Numbered from the stretch's first letter, positions 18,063-27,375 are shown. The stretch is DNA of 64,000 bases from Bradyrhizobium sp. 141 (GCF_023074055.1 NZ_JADPKR010000085.1:60104-124103); one strand, 5' to 3'. The notes: generated from the sequence alone by a model not told the origin. Numbers and translations: made by a program.

Positions 18063-18132
18063 CGTGACCGGAATTCTGCGGCGCGGCCGGGGTTGTTCCT
18101 CGGTCGGCCTGCATGGCTGCAAGGGAGGAACA

Positions 18133-18963
18133 ATGATGCGCAGGACCAAGCTCGCTCTCCTTATCGCTGCACTGGGCCTGTCCGGCCCCGCGGCGCTGGC
18201 GCAATCGGAAAAGACCGGCGTCGAAAGGCTCTACGTGCTCAACTGCGGCGAGGGCACCGCCGGCGACATCTCGCGCTGGACGCCCGGCCTGAACGAGGGC
18301 AAGACGATGGAATTCGTCGACAGCTGCTATCTCGTCAAGCACAGCAGGGGCTGGTTCCTGTGGGATACCGGCATCGCCGATTCCGTCGCTTCCATGCCCA
18401 ACGGTCTCGTGCCCGCCGACCCCAAGGCCGTCACCTGGCGGCGGCCGAAGACGCTGGCCGGCCAGCTCGAACAGCTCGGCCTCAAGCCGGAGGACGTCAA
18501 GGCGATGGCCGTCTCGCATACGCATCCCGATCACACCGGCAATGTCGAGCTGTTCCCGCAGGCCATGCTTTACGTGCAGAAGGCCGAATATGACTGGCCC
18601 GGCGCCAACAACGCGCCGCGCTTCAAGCCCTCGCACCCGGTCGAGCTGCTCACGGGCGACAAGGACGTCTTCGGCGACGGCAGCGTGACCATCCTGTCGA
18701 CGCCCGGCCACACGCCGGGGCATCAGTCGCTGTTGGTGAAACTGCCGAAGACCGGCGCTGTGGTGCTGTCGGGCGATGCGGTGCACTTCAAAGACAATTG
18801 GGACAACCGCCGCGTGCCCGGCATGAACGTCGACAAGGACCAGAGCGCGGCCTCGATGCAGAAGATCGCCGATACCCTCGCCAAGGAGAAGGCGCAGCTC
18901 TGGATCAACCACGACAAGGCCCAGCGCGACAGCCAGAAAATGGCGCCGGAGTTTTACGACTGA
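18133..18963 (+). CDS. Secreted MBL-fold hydrolase, AHL-lactonase-like
   Basis: A 276-residue metallo-beta-lactamase-fold protein with a Sec signal peptide (about 1-23, cleavage after ALA). The dinuclear zinc motif SHTHPDHTGN holds His129, His131, Asp133 and His134; STPGHTPGHQS and SGDAVHF supply the remaining ligands. Order and spacing resemble N-acyl homoserine lactonases, so quorum-signal cleavage in the periplasm is possible but unproved. The ATG at 18133 follows a strong ribosome site (agggagg). An upstream ATG in frame (18064) would place 23 extra residues before the signal peptide. Confidence 0.82.
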   Translation: MMRRTKLALLIAALGLSGPAALAQSEKTGVERLYVLNCGEGTAGDISRWTPGLNEGKTMEFVDSCYLVKHSRGWFLWDTGIADSVASMPNGLVPADPKAVTWRRPKTLAGQLEQLGLKPEDVKAMAVSHTHPDHTGNVELFPQAMLYVQKAEYDWPGANNAPRFKPSHPVELLTGDKDVFGDGSVTILSTPGHTPGHQSLLVKLPKTGAVVLSGDAVHFKDNWDNRRVPGMNVDKDQSAASMQKIADTLAKEKAQLWINHDKAQRDSQKMAPEFYD

Positions 18964-19038
18964 TCTTGCGCTGATACTGCTGCCATGACGCTGGCGGCAG
19001 CCTCGTGCTAGGGCCCACGAAAGCTCCGCGACGGGGAG

Positions 19039-19923
19039 ATGATTGTGGGAGAGTGGGCCGGGGTCGCGATCGCGCTGCTGTCGAGCAGCATCGGCGGCAC
19101 TGCAGCGGCGATCACCCGCTATCTCGTCGGTGGCGCCGATCCCATCCTGCTGGCGATCCTGCGCTGGGGGATCGGTTTCCTCTGCCTGCTGCCGTGTGCG
19201 GTTCTGCTTCGCGTGCGCTGGCCGCAGCGGTCCGACTGGCCGGCCGTCGCGTTGCTCGGCATCTGCTTCTTCGGCGTGTTCTTCATCCTCTACAACATTG
19301 CGGTGTCCTATACGACCGCGGCGCGGGCCAGCCTCGCGCTGGCGACGCTGCCGCTCCACACGATGGTCGTCGGCGCGATCCTCGGCGTGGAGCGGCTGAC
19401 GGCGCGCAAGATCGTGGGCGTCGGCACTGCCGTGTTGGGCGTGGCGGCAGCGCTCGCCGCGGGCCTGGCCCAAAGTCCGCCGGGCGCCTGGCGCGGTGAG
19501 CTGATCATGGCCGGCGCGGTGTTCTGCATGGCGTTCTACAACGTGCTGTCGCGGCCACTGATGCAGCGCTCCAGCGCGCTCGGCTTTCTCACGGTCGGCA
19601 TGGGTGCGGGCGCTGTGGTGCTGGTGCTGGCAGGTCTGGTGAAAGGCAGCTTTGCAGCGCTCGATCACTTCACGACGGCGCAATGGATCGCCGGTGTCTA
19701 TCTGGGGATTGGCGGCGGCGCGCTCGCCTTCATCCTCTGGGTCATGGCACTGGCGCGTGCGACGCCGACCCGCGTTGCCAATACGATGACGGTTAATCCG
19801 ATCGCCGCCGCCTTGCTCGCAGCGCTTTTGATCGGCGAGCCGATCACGCCAAATCTTCTGATCGGGCTGGTTGCTGTGTTCGCCGGCATCTGGATCGCGA
19901 CCAGCGATGCCAAGCCGGCTTAG
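19039..19923 (+). CDS. EamA/DMT-family transporter
   Basis: A 294-residue inner-membrane protein with ten predicted helices arranged as two EamA repeats (about 7-135 and 150-290). Characteristic pieces are the FGVFFILYNIAVSYTTAARASLALATLP segment in the first repeat and NTMTVNPIAAALLAALLIGEPI in the second. Family members export metabolites or amino acids; the substrate cannot be told. The start follows ggggag at good spacing. Its stop overlaps by four bases the end of the convergent small gene on the other strand. Confidence 0.85.
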   Translation: MIVGEWAGVAIALLSSSIGGTAAAITRYLVGGADPILLAILRWGIGFLCLLPCAVLLRVRWPQRSDWPAVALLGICFFGVFFILYNIAVSYTTAARASLALATLPLHTMVVGAILGVERLTARKIVGVGTAVLGVAAALAAGLAQSPPGAWRGELIMAGAVFCMAFYNVLSRPLMQRSSALGFLTVGMGAGAVVLVLAGLVKGSFAALDHFTTAQWIAGVYLGIGGGALAFILWVMALARATPTRVANTMTVNPIAAALLAALLIGEPITPNLLIGLVAVFAGIWIATSDAKPA

Positions 19924-20111
19924 CTCCGCGGCGCGGTCGCCGCGGGCGGGCTCGGCTCCGGCGTCTTCTTCGGCTTCAGCGTGCCGGCATAGAATGAGAC
20001 CAGCCACACCAGGATGATGGCGAGGAGGTAGACGCCCCAGGCCTGCGGCGGCGTGGTCGCCCAGCGCAGGAGGCCTTTGAAGGTGCGGGGCGGGCCGGCG
20101 TCGTCGCTCAT
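19920..20111 (-). CDS. Small single-helix membrane protein
   Basis: A 63-residue protein with one transmembrane helix (about 24-42, AWGVYLLAIILVWLVSFYAG) and a Pro/Ala-rich tail. I recognise no family. The convincing hydrophobic segment, its position on the same strand just after the MFS gene (31 bases), and the tight convergent overlap with the DMT gene support it as real. Confidence 0.55.
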   Translation of the reverse strand: MSDDAGPPRTFKGLLRWATTPPQAWGVYLLAIILVWLVSFYAGTLKPKKTPEPSPPAATAPRS

Positions 20112-20142
20112 GGGCCGCTTGTGCGCGAAAGCTCCCGCGCCG

Positions 20143-21300
20143 TCAATCAGGCCGCGGCTTGGTGCGGATCAGGAACAGCGCGGCCAGCGCCGACAGGCTG
20201 AGCGCGGAGGAGACGATCAGCACCTTGGCGCCCATGAGGTCGATCAGCAGGCCGAAAGCCAGCGGCGCCACCGCCTGCGCCATCCGTGCCGGCGCGCCGA
20301 TGATGCCCAGACGGTAGCCGAAATCCTTCGGACCGAAGATCGACAGCGGTAGCGTACCGCGCGCGATCGTCAAGATGCCGTTGCCCGAGCCGTGGAACAG
20401 CGCGAACGCGCTCGCGGCGGCGCCGCCGAAGATCGCCACGATCACCGCGCCGATCGGGTGGGTGAGACAGGCGAGCCGCGTCGACCACAGCGGATGGAAG
20501 CGGCTGAGGAAGCCGGCCTCTAACATGCGTGCACCGACTTGCGCCGGGCCGATCAGTGCGCCGGCCGCGATGGCTTCGGCCGGCGTCGCCCCTGTCGTCT
20601 CCAGGATGCGTGGGAAATGCGCGGCCATGGCGCCGGTGACGGTCCAGACCGCCGCGAAGATGAAGGCGAGCAGGAGCATGGTGCGGTCGAGCGGCAAATG
20701 CGGCTTCTCGGCCGTGGCCGCCGCCTGCTTGGCGCCCTTGATCGCGGGCAGCATGAAGAAGTTGAGCGGCAGGCCGATCAGGATGTTGGCGGCCGCCCAG
20801 GCAAAGCAGGTCTCGCGCCAGCCGATATGGGCGAGGCCCCAGGCGGTGAGTGGCCAGCCAACCGTGGAGGCAAAGCCCGCCATCAGCGTGATGCCGGTGA
20901 TGGGCCTGCGTGCCTCGGTGCCGTAGATGCGGCCCAGCGCGGCGAAGGCGGCATCGTAGAGCCCCATTGCCATGCCGATGCCGAGCACGAGCCAGGCGAA
21001 CACCATCACCGGGACGGAGTGTGCGAAGCCAAGCAGCGCGAGGCCGGCGGCAATCGTCAGGTTCGACGCCGACAGCACCTGCCGGCCGCCAACGAGATCG
21101 ATCTGACGCCCGATGCGCGGGCCGAGCATCGCCGAGATCACCAGCGAGGCCGAGAACGCGCCAAAGATCCAGTTGGAGGAGACGCCGAGGTCGCGCGCCA
21201 TGGGATCGGCGATCAGCGCGGGCAGATAGTAGCTGGACGCCCAGGCCAGAGTCTGCGTGGTGCCGAGCGCCAGGATGATCGGAAGCTGGCGCTGGCTCAT
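20143..21300 (-). CDS. MFS transporter
   Basis: A 385-residue, 12-helix major facilitator protein. I start it at MSQRQLPIILALG (21300) because the 17 residues upstream in frame are hydrophilic and lack a ribosome site. The loop after helix 2 reads GPRIGRQIDLVGGRQV, close to the family GxxxDrxGrr motif. The substrate is unknown. It is divergent from the cyclase gene and probably cotranscribed with the small membrane protein downstream. Confidence 0.83.
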   Translation of the reverse strand: MSQRQLPIILALGTTQTLAWASSYYLPALIADPMARDLGVSSNWIFGAFSASLVISAMLGPRIGRQIDLVGGRQVLSASNLTIAAGLALLGFAHSVPVMVFAWLVLGIGMAMGLYDAAFAALGRIYGTEARRPITGITLMAGFASTVGWPLTAWGLAHIGWRETCFAWAAANILIGLPLNFFMLPAIKGAKQAAATAEKPHLPLDRTMLLLAFIFAAVWTVTGAMAAHFPRILETTGATPAEAIAAGALIGPAQVGARMLEAGFLSRFHPLWSTRLACLTHPIGAVIVAIFGGAAASAFALFHGSGNGILTIARGTLPLSIFGPKDFGYRLGIIGAPARMAQAVAPLAFGLLIDLMGAKVLIVSSALSLSALAALFLIRTKPRPD

Positions 21301-21464
21301 GTTCCTGTATTTGTGGTCGGCGGTGTCATCGGTTCCATTTGCAGCCGGCATGGCAGCGCGTCAACAGCGGCTGCGGCATATTCGACCTGCTGTGGGCGGG
21401 AGCCTTGGATGCGCGACTTCGCGCGTGGCCTTCCGCTCGTCACGAATGCACGCCATAATGGCGC

Positions 21465-22724
21465 ATGCAATTGACCTCGCGCCTTGCGCTGATGAACTGG
21501 CTCACCGGCCAGGGGCTCACGGGCCTCCCCGAAAACGAACTGCTCCGCGGCTTCTGCGAGCGCTGCTGCGCCGAAGGGCTGGACCTGTCGCGCGGGCTCG
21601 TCGTGATCGACACGCTGCATCCGATCTATGAGGGCCGCGGCTTCCGCTGGAGCGACCGTGCCAGCAACGAGAGCGACGCGTTCGAATACGGCTCGACCGC
21701 CGACGGCGACGCCGCCAAGAGCTGGCGCCGCTCGGTGTTCTTCCACATGCTCGAGAATGGCGACGACGAGATGGTGATCGATCTCGCCGATGCGCCGTCG
21801 CTGGATTTCTCGCAGATCGGCGAGCTCGCCGAAAAAGGCCACAAGCACTATCTCGCCTTCGTGCATCGCTTCGGCGAGAACGGCGCGCTCGGCCTGATGG
21901 ACTGTCTTTATTCCTGCTGGACCACGCGGCGCGACGGCGGCTTCAGCGAAGCCGAGCTTGCCGCGCTGCGCGACCTCGTGCCGGTGCTGGGGCTCGCGAT
22001 CAAGTCGGCGCAGCAGGTCGACATCGTGCGCACGCTTGGCCGCGTCTATCTCGGCCGCGATGCCTCCGAGCAGGTGCTGCGTGGACGCATCTCGCGCGGC
22101 GTCACCGAGCGCATCAACGCCGTGCTGTGGTATTCGGACCTGCGCGGCTCGACCGGCATCAGCGAAAGCATCGGCCCCGACGAGATCATTCCGTTCCTCA
22201 ACGATTATGCGCAGGCCGTGATCGACGCCATCCACGATGCCGGCGGTGACGTGCTCAAGCTGATCGGCGATGGCGTGCTCGCGATGTTCTGGGGCGAGGA
22301 CATGGCGGATGCGCGGCGGGCTGCGCTGCGCGCCGAGCATCTGTTCCGCAAGAACATCGCGGCGCTGAACAAGCGGCGCGAGGCCGATGGCCGTCCCACC
22401 ACGTCAGCCTATATCGGCCTGCATGTCGGCCAAGTCTTTTACGGCAATATCGGCAGCGAGGACCGGCTCGACTTCACGGTGGTCGGCCCCACCGTCAACG
22501 AGGTCAGCCGCATCGCCTCGATGAGCCGCTCGGTCGATCGCGAGCTGCTGGCCTCGGCGGAGTTCTACAAGGGCCTGGATGCCGCCGGGCGGCGCTATCT
22601 CGTCTCCACCGGCCGCTACGCGCTGCGCGGCATCGGCCGCGCGCAGGACCTCTACACGCTCGATCCCGAGGTCGACGTGAGCGAACCGGTGACGGGGAGC
22701 TACGAGCGCTATCTGGCGAGTTAG
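21465..22724 (+). CDS. Class III adenylate/guanylate cyclase
   Basis: A soluble 419-residue protein. Residues about 215-395 are a class III nucleotidyl cyclase catalytic domain: LWYSDLRGSTGIS with metal ligand Asp225, LIGDGVLAMFW with Asp269, GLHVGQVFYGNIGS, and LDFTVVGPTVNEVSRI carrying the base-recognition and transition-state residues. All key acidic residues are present, so activity is likely. The N-terminal 200 residues are a probable sensory domain I cannot name, with a Cys-containing start (FCERCCAEG). Divergent from an MFS gene. cAMP is the more likely product by family resemblance. Confidence 0.85.
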   Translation: MQLTSRLALMNWLTGQGLTGLPENELLRGFCERCCAEGLDLSRGLVVIDTLHPIYEGRGFRWSDRASNESDAFEYGSTADGDAAKSWRRSVFFHMLENGDDEMVIDLADAPSLDFSQIGELAEKGHKHYLAFVHRFGENGALGLMDCLYSCWTTRRDGGFSEAELAALRDLVPVLGLAIKSAQQVDIVRTLGRVYLGRDASEQVLRGRISRGVTERINAVLWYSDLRGSTGISESIGPDEIIPFLNDYAQAVIDAIHDAGGDVLKLIGDGVLAMFWGEDMADARRAALRAEHLFRKNIAALNKRREADGRPTTSAYIGLHVGQVFYGNIGSEDRLDFTVVGPTVNEVSRIASMSRSVDRELLASAEFYKGLDAAGRRYLVSTGRYALRGIGRAQDLYTLDPEVDVSEPVTGSYERYLAS

Positions 22725-22743
22725 CGGCTGCCTCGGCACTCTC

Positions 22744-22831
22744 CGTCATTGCGAGCGCAGCGAAGCAATCCAGTATCCCTCAGCGGAAGGACTCTGGATT
22801 GCTTCGTCGCGAAGGGCTCCTCGCAATGACG
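22744..22831. repeat. Palindromic element, CGTCATTGCGAGCGCAGCG family
   Basis: Left arm cgtcattgcgagcgcagcga pairs with the right arm ending tcgcaatgacg, with a small asymmetry (a gaagggctcc insertion) in the right arm. Same family as 8591-8670. It separates the convergent cyclase and MFS genes and could serve as a bidirectional transcript end. Confidence 0.9.
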
Positions 22832-22837
22832 ACGTGG

Positions 22838-24082
22838 CTAGCACCTTACCGCCGCCTCGTCCCCCACCATGTCCGGTTGCCGGTCGAGTGCCACAGCCGG
22901 CGACAGCAGGATCACCAGCGCCTGCGCGCCGAACACGGCCGCCGCCAGATAAAGGCACGCTTCCGCGCTCCAGAGGCCGCCGACGACCGCGCCCAGCGCC
23001 GAGCCGAGCGGACGGGCGCCGTAGCTCATGATGTTGATGGCGGAGACGCGGCCCAGGAGGCGCGGCGGCGTCACCGACTGGCGCAGCGTCGTGGTCGAGA
23101 TCACCCACAGGATCGGCCCGACGCCGAGCAGGAAGAAGCTCAGGGCCGCGAGCCAGGGTGAGGGGACCAGCACGGTCAGCGCCATCACCAATGCGGCGAC
23201 GAAGCCGGTGACCGGGCCGAGGCCGACGACGGTGCCGAAGGCGACGCGCTGCATCACGCGGGTGGCGAGCAGCGCGCCGATCACCATGCCGACGCCGTAC
23301 ATCGTCAGCACGGTGCCGACGCCGGCGGCGGTCAGGCCGAGATGGCGCACGGCGTAGGGCACGAACACGGCGATCTGCAGGAACCAGCCGGTGTTGAAGA
23401 TGAACTGGGTGATGAACACCGGCCGCAGCAGGGGATGGTTAAACACGAAGGCCGCGCCTTCGCGGATGTCCTGGAACGGATGACGCCGCGGCGCCGGCGT
23501 GCGGGCGGGTTCGAAGATGCCGGAGAGCAGCACCACGGCAATCGCCGAGAGCGCCGCGGCGAAGCCGAAGGCCGGGCTCGCGCCCCACCAGCCCACCAGC
23601 GCGCCGCCGAGCGCAGGCCCACTGGCAAAGGCGATGGTGCGCGCAAGCTCGATCCGCGCATTCGCTGCCGGCAACAGCTCTGCGCTCACCAGCGAGGGCA
23701 CCAGCGCCGGCGCGGCCACGCTGTAGACGACGGTGCCGCACACCGCCGCGAAGCCGAGCAGCGCCAGCAGCGGCAGATTGAGCGCGCCGAGCGCGAGCAG
23801 CAGCACGATGGTGGCGAGCGCAACGGCCCGCAGCGCCTCGGCCCCTGCCATCAGCGAGCGGCGTGAGATGCGGTCGGCGAGCAGGCCAGCCGGAATCGCG
23901 AACAGCACGAAGGGCAGGGTCAGCGCGGTCTGCAACAGGCCGGTCTGGCCTTCGGCCACCCCGAGCGTCAGCACGGCGACGATGGGGGCTGCGGCCAATG
24001 CGATCTGCTCGGCCGACTGCGCCGCGAGGTTGGACCAGGCGAGGCGGCCAAAGGTGTCGGGGAGACGGGGCGGGTTTGACAT
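22838..24082 (-). CDS. MFS transporter (putative efflux)
   Basis: A 414-residue, 12-helix protein of the EntS/MFS_3-like branch: FGRLAWSNLAAQSAEQIALAAAP at the start, GLLADRISRRSLM after helix 2, and a GVGPILWVISTTTLRQSVTPPRLLGRVSA segment in the second half that is typical of this subgroup. The subgroup includes exporters of drugs or siderophores; substrate unknown. It is divergent from mntH with 170 bases between, and its stop lies just outside a palindromic repeat. Confidence 0.83.
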   Translation of the reverse strand: MSNPPRLPDTFGRLAWSNLAAQSAEQIALAAAPIVAVLTLGVAEGQTGLLQTALTLPFVLFAIPAGLLADRISRRSLMAGAEALRAVALATIVLLLALGALNLPLLALLGFAAVCGTVVYSVAAPALVPSLVSAELLPAANARIELARTIAFASGPALGGALVGWWGASPAFGFAAALSAIAVVLLSGIFEPARTPAPRRHPFQDIREGAAFVFNHPLLRPVFITQFIFNTGWFLQIAVFVPYAVRHLGLTAAGVGTVLTMYGVGMVIGALLATRVMQRVAFGTVVGLGPVTGFVAALVMALTVLVPSPWLAALSFFLLGVGPILWVISTTTLRQSVTPPRLLGRVSAINIMSYGARPLGSALGAVVGGLWSAEACLYLAAAVFGAQALVILLSPAVALDRQPDMVGDEAAVRC

Positions 24083-24202
24083 GGCTCATTTCCTGCAAAG
24101 TCGGGTTGGCGCCAGTATCCGGCTCCGAGGCCCGCCAACCCACCCGCTTTCCGACAGGGCGGCGAATAACCGCCGGGACGGGTGGTGCCCCTTGCCGCTA
24201 GA

Positions 24203-24225
24203 TGCAGTTGCAAATGAGTTGCAAT
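24203..24225 (+). promoter_or_regulatory. Mur (manganese-responsive Fur) box before mntH
   Basis: The sequence ttgcaaatgagttgcaata contains two TTGCAA half-sites and resembles manganese-responsive sequences bound by Mur in rhizobia. Its position fits: TTGCAA at 24219-24224 also serves as a good -35, followed after 16 bases by tattct (24241-24246) as -10. In B. japonicum, mntH is known to be repressed by Mur under manganese sufficiency. Confidence 0.65.
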
Positions 24226-24252
24226 AAGAACGAAGTTGGGTATTCTCGCCCC

Positions 24253-25605
24253 ATGGATGCCCGATCACCCCACCTTGCTCCCGATACCGCCGGCTGGCGC
24301 GCTGATGCGCCCGTCACCAAGAGCCTCGCCGAGGTCAATGCCACGATCGCCATTCCGGCCGCGGGCCACTGGGCGCGGCGGCTGCTGGCCTTCGTCGGTC
24401 CGGGCTATCTCGTCTCGGTCGGCTACATGGACCCCGGCAATTGGGCGACCGACCTCGCCGGCGGATCGAAGTTCGGCTACACGCTGCTCTCCGTCATCCT
24501 GCTCTCGAACCTGATGGCGATCCTGCTGCAGTCGCTGGCGGCACGGCTCGGCATCGTCACCGACCGCGACCTCGCGCAGGCCTGCCGCGCCACCTATTCG
24601 CCGGCGGTGAACTTCCTGCTCTGGCTGGCCTGCGAGGCGGCGATCATCGCCTGCGATCTCGCCGAGGTCATCGGCACCGCGATCGCGCTCAAGCTCCTGT
24701 TCGGCATTCCCCTGATCGGCGGGGCGCTGCTCGCCGCGCTCGACGCTTTTCTGCTTCTTATCCTGATGAACCGCGGCTTTCGTTTCCTTGAAGCCTTCGT
24801 CATCGCGCTGCTCGCGGTGATCGCGGTGTGCTTCGCGGTCCAGATCGTGGCCGCGGCGCCGCCGGTGGCGGAGGTGCTGCACGGTTTCGTGCCGAAGGCA
24901 GAAATCTTCATCAACCCTGAAATGCTCTACATCGCGATCGGCATCATCGGCGCGACCGTGATGCCGCATAATCTCTATCTTCACTCCTCGATCGTGCAGA
25001 CGCGCGCCTATGAGCGCAACGACACCGGCCGGCGCGAGGCGATCAAATGGGCGACGACGGACTCGACCATCGCCCTGATGCTGGCGCTGTTCATCAACGC
25101 CGCGATCCTCGTTGTCGCTGCTGCGACCTTCCACAAGAGCGGCCATTCGGATGTCGCCGAGATCGGCCAGGCCTTCGAGCTGTTGTCGCCGCTGCTCGGC
25201 CTCGGCATCGCCTCGACGCTGTTCGCAGTGGCGCTGCTCGCCTCGGGCCTCAACTCGACCGTGACGGCGACGCTCGCCGGCCAGATCGTGATGGAAGGCT
25301 TTCTCGATTTGCGCCTGCCGAGCTGGGCGCGCCGCCTCTTGACGCGCGGCATCGCCATCGTTCCCGTGATCGTCGTCACCGCGATCTATGGCGAGCGCGG
25401 CACAGCCGATCTGCTGGTGTTCAGCCAGGTCGTGCTGTCGATGCAGCTGCCCTTCGCGGTCATCCCCCTGGTGCGCTTCGTCTCCGACCGCCGCAAGATG
25501 GGGAAGTTCGCGATTCCCACATACGTCGCCGCGATCGCGTGGATCGTGGCGGGCGTGATCGTGATTTTGAATCTGAAGCTGCTGGCGGATACGTTCTTTG
25601 GGTGA
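24253..25605 (+). CDS. mntH: Nramp-family manganese transporter MntH
   Basis: MntH imports Mn(II) with protons across the inner membrane. The 450-residue protein has 11 predicted helices and the Nramp metal site: MDPGNWATDLAGG in helix 1 (Asp60, Asn63) and ATVMPHNLYLHSS in helix 6. The start at 24253 is preferred: the in-frame ATG at 24202 would put the Mur box inside the coding sequence. No clear ribosome site precedes 24253 and the likely -10 ends seven bases upstream, so the mRNA may be leaderless or nearly so. In B. japonicum MntH is the main manganese importer. Confidence 0.93.
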   Translation: MDARSPHLAPDTAGWRADAPVTKSLAEVNATIAIPAAGHWARRLLAFVGPGYLVSVGYMDPGNWATDLAGGSKFGYTLLSVILLSNLMAILLQSLAARLGIVTDRDLAQACRATYSPAVNFLLWLACEAAIIACDLAEVIGTAIALKLLFGIPLIGGALLAALDAFLLLILMNRGFRFLEAFVIALLAVIAVCFAVQIVAAAPPVAEVLHGFVPKAEIFINPEMLYIAIGIIGATVMPHNLYLHSSIVQTRAYERNDTGRREAIKWATTDSTIALMLALFINAAILVVAAATFHKSGHSDVAEIGQAFELLSPLLGLGIASTLFAVALLASGLNSTVTATLAGQIVMEGFLDLRLPSWARRLLTRGIAIVPVIVVTAIYGERGTADLLVFSQVVLSMQLPFAVIPLVRFVSDRRKMGKFAIPTYVAAIAWIVAGVIVILNLKLLADTFFG

Positions 25606-25662
25606 GTGGCGAATGGCGAATGGTGGCTCTACTCGCTACGCCCAACTCGCTATTCGCCAGCT

Positions 25663-26439
25663 TCAATCCTGCGGCTCGGACGCCGCATCTCCCTGCGCGT
25701 CGATGCGCAGCCAGCCTGAGGGCGCGAGGCGCTGTTGCGGCAGGAAGCGGGCCTTGTAGTCCATCTTCTTCGAGCCATCGATCCAGTAGCCGAGATAGAC
25801 GTAAGGCAGGCCTTGCCGGCGTGCGCGGGCGATGTGGTCGAGGATCATGAAGGTGCCCATCGAGCGGCTGACCTGGCCCGGCTCGAAGAACGAATAGACC
25901 ATCGACAGGCCGTCGCTGAGCACGTCGGTCAGCGCCACGGCGATCAGCTCCTCGCCGCGGCCGGTGATGCCGCTGTCGGGGCCGCGCTTGCGGTACTCGA
26001 TGATGCGGGTCTCGACATGGCTGTCCTCGACCATCATGGCGTAGTCGAGCACGGTCATGTCCGCCATGCCGCCGTGGCGGTGCCGGGCGTCGAGATAGGC
26101 GCGGAACACCGAATATTGCTCGGAGGTGGGCACTGCGCTGCGCTGCTCGCCGATGATGTCGGAATTGCGCGCCATCACCTTGCGGAAATTGCGCGAGGGC
26201 CGGAACTCGTTGGCGACGACGCGGACCGAGACGCAGGCGCGGCACTGGTCGCAGGCCGGCCGGTAGGCGATCGACTGGCTGCGGCGGAAGCCGCCATGGG
26301 TCAGGAGGTCGTTGAGGTCGCCCGCGCGCTCACCTACGAGGTGCGTGAACACCTTGCGCTCATGCCGGCCCGGCAGATACGGGCAGGGCGAGGGCGCCGT
26401 AAGGTAAAATTGTGGGGTGTCGCGCGAGTGCTGGGTCAA
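25663..26439 (-). CDS. bpt: Aspartate/glutamate leucyltransferase (Bpt/ATE family)
   Basis: An aminoacyl-tRNA-protein transferase that adds Leu (Bpt) to N-terminal Asp/Glu, feeding proteins to the ClpS-ClpAP N-degron pathway. The 258-residue length fits bacterial Bpt. The N-terminal domain has the Cys cluster YRPACDQCRACVSVRV, and the C-terminal GNAT-like domain includes YVYLGYWIDGSKKMDYKARF and QRLAPSGW. The start MTQHSRDTPQFYLTAPSPCPYLPGR is well conserved. The gene stands alone, convergent with mntH. Confidence 0.93.
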   Translation of the reverse strand: MTQHSRDTPQFYLTAPSPCPYLPGRHERKVFTHLVGERAGDLNDLLTHGGFRRSQSIAYRPACDQCRACVSVRVVANEFRPSRNFRKVMARNSDIIGEQRSAVPTSEQYSVFRAYLDARHRHGGMADMTVLDYAMMVEDSHVETRIIEYRKRGPDSGITGRGEELIAVALTDVLSDGLSMVYSFFEPGQVSRSMGTFMILDHIARARRQGLPYVYLGYWIDGSKKMDYKARFLPQQRLAPSGWLRIDAQGDAASEPQD

Positions 26440-26558
26440 GGGACGTCGTGGGCCTCCGAAGTGTGGTTCAGCATCGCGCTCCAGAAGCCCACGGTCAATT
26501 GTCCTGCTCGGCAGATCAGATCAGTCAGCTTAGTAGGTTCGGGTTGACAGGTCCTTGC

Positions 26559-27101
26559 TCACCAGGTCCTTGCGGCTTGCGGCGCGGGCACGCGAACCGA
26601 ATTGTTGATCACGACCGTTCCCAGCACGAGGTCATGCAGCAGGCGCCGGCGGCCGTTGAACAGTCCGACCAGCACCACGAAGGGCGTCAGGAACGACACC
26701 GTCACCCAGAACAGCACGGCATGGGTGGCGCCGAGCACGAAATAGCCCGGTGCGCCGTACCAGGTGCGCAGTTCCAGATCCATCAGGCGCATGCCGACCG
26801 TCGCCGACGAGGGACCGCCGATGCAGGCGCCGTAGTAGACGATGGCCCAGATGACGGAGGCCGGCCAGGCCAGCCAGAACAGCGCCCAGCCGATGCCGAG
26901 GGTGACCACGCCGAACAGCGCGATGAAGACGTAGCCGAGGATCACCGGCACCGAGATCACGACCATGTCGATCAGGAAAGCGAACGCCCGCCGCGTCGCA
27001 ACGCCGCGGAACAGTTCCGGATTCAGATAGGGATCGTAAGCGTGCGGTTGCGCCCCGCCGTCATTGCGCCAGGCGCCTGAATTGCCCGAGTCATACGACA
27101 T
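26559..27101 (-). CDS. RDD-family membrane protein
   Basis: A 180-residue protein with a hydrophilic head (residues 1-35) followed by the RDD domain: ATRRAFAFLIDMVVISVPV, where Arg and Asp occupy the signature positions, and GMRLMDLELRTWYG. It ends in GLFNGRRRLLHDLVLGTVV. Three or four helices are predicted. The start at 27101 is used because the longer frame runs back into a palindromic repeat. RDD proteins are poorly understood; some have been linked to Na+/H+ exchange or transport. Lies between bpt and hemB on the same strand. Confidence 0.82.
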   Translation of the reverse strand: MSYDSGNSGAWRNDGGAQPHAYDPYLNPELFRGVATRRAFAFLIDMVVISVPVILGYVFIALFGVVTLGIGWALFWLAWPASVIWAIVYYGACIGGPSSATVGMRLMDLELRTWYGAPGYFVLGATHAVLFWVTVSFLTPFVVLVGLFNGRRRLLHDLVLGTVVINNSVRVPAPQAARTW

Positions 27102-27240
27102 GGTCCGTCCTCCCAGAGGGGAAACAGAGGAAAACCCTCGAGGCAGGACATGGGAACAGGCCATCCCCGTGCCAAGGGCGCAGGAGATTAACAAGCCGAA
27201 ATATTCCGGCGATTCGGGGGCGGGGGAGGCCGGCAGTGAA

Positions 27241-27375
27241 GGTCTCGTAGGGTGGGCAAAGCGACTTGTCCGCCGTAGCTCGAAGAGCGAAGGCGGAAGC
27301 GTGCCCACCATCCGGTAGCGATCGCGGCCAATCGTGGGCACGGCGCAAATGCGCCTTTGCCCACCCTACGAGACC
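27241..27375. repeat. Palindromic element, GTAGGGTGGGCAAAG family, abutting hemB
   Basis: Starts ggtctcgtagggtgggcaaa and ends tttgcccaccctacgagacc, perfect complements of 20 bases, with partial pairing within. Same family as 4824-4925. The right end touches the hemB stop codon, so transcripts leaving hemB would immediately fold into this hairpin; it may protect or terminate the mRNA. Confidence 0.92.

Noticed and set aside
18031..20007. 658-residue minus-strand frame opposite the MBL and DMT genes
   Set aside because: His/Arg/Ala-rich antisense shadow; both plus-strand genes have clear motifs.
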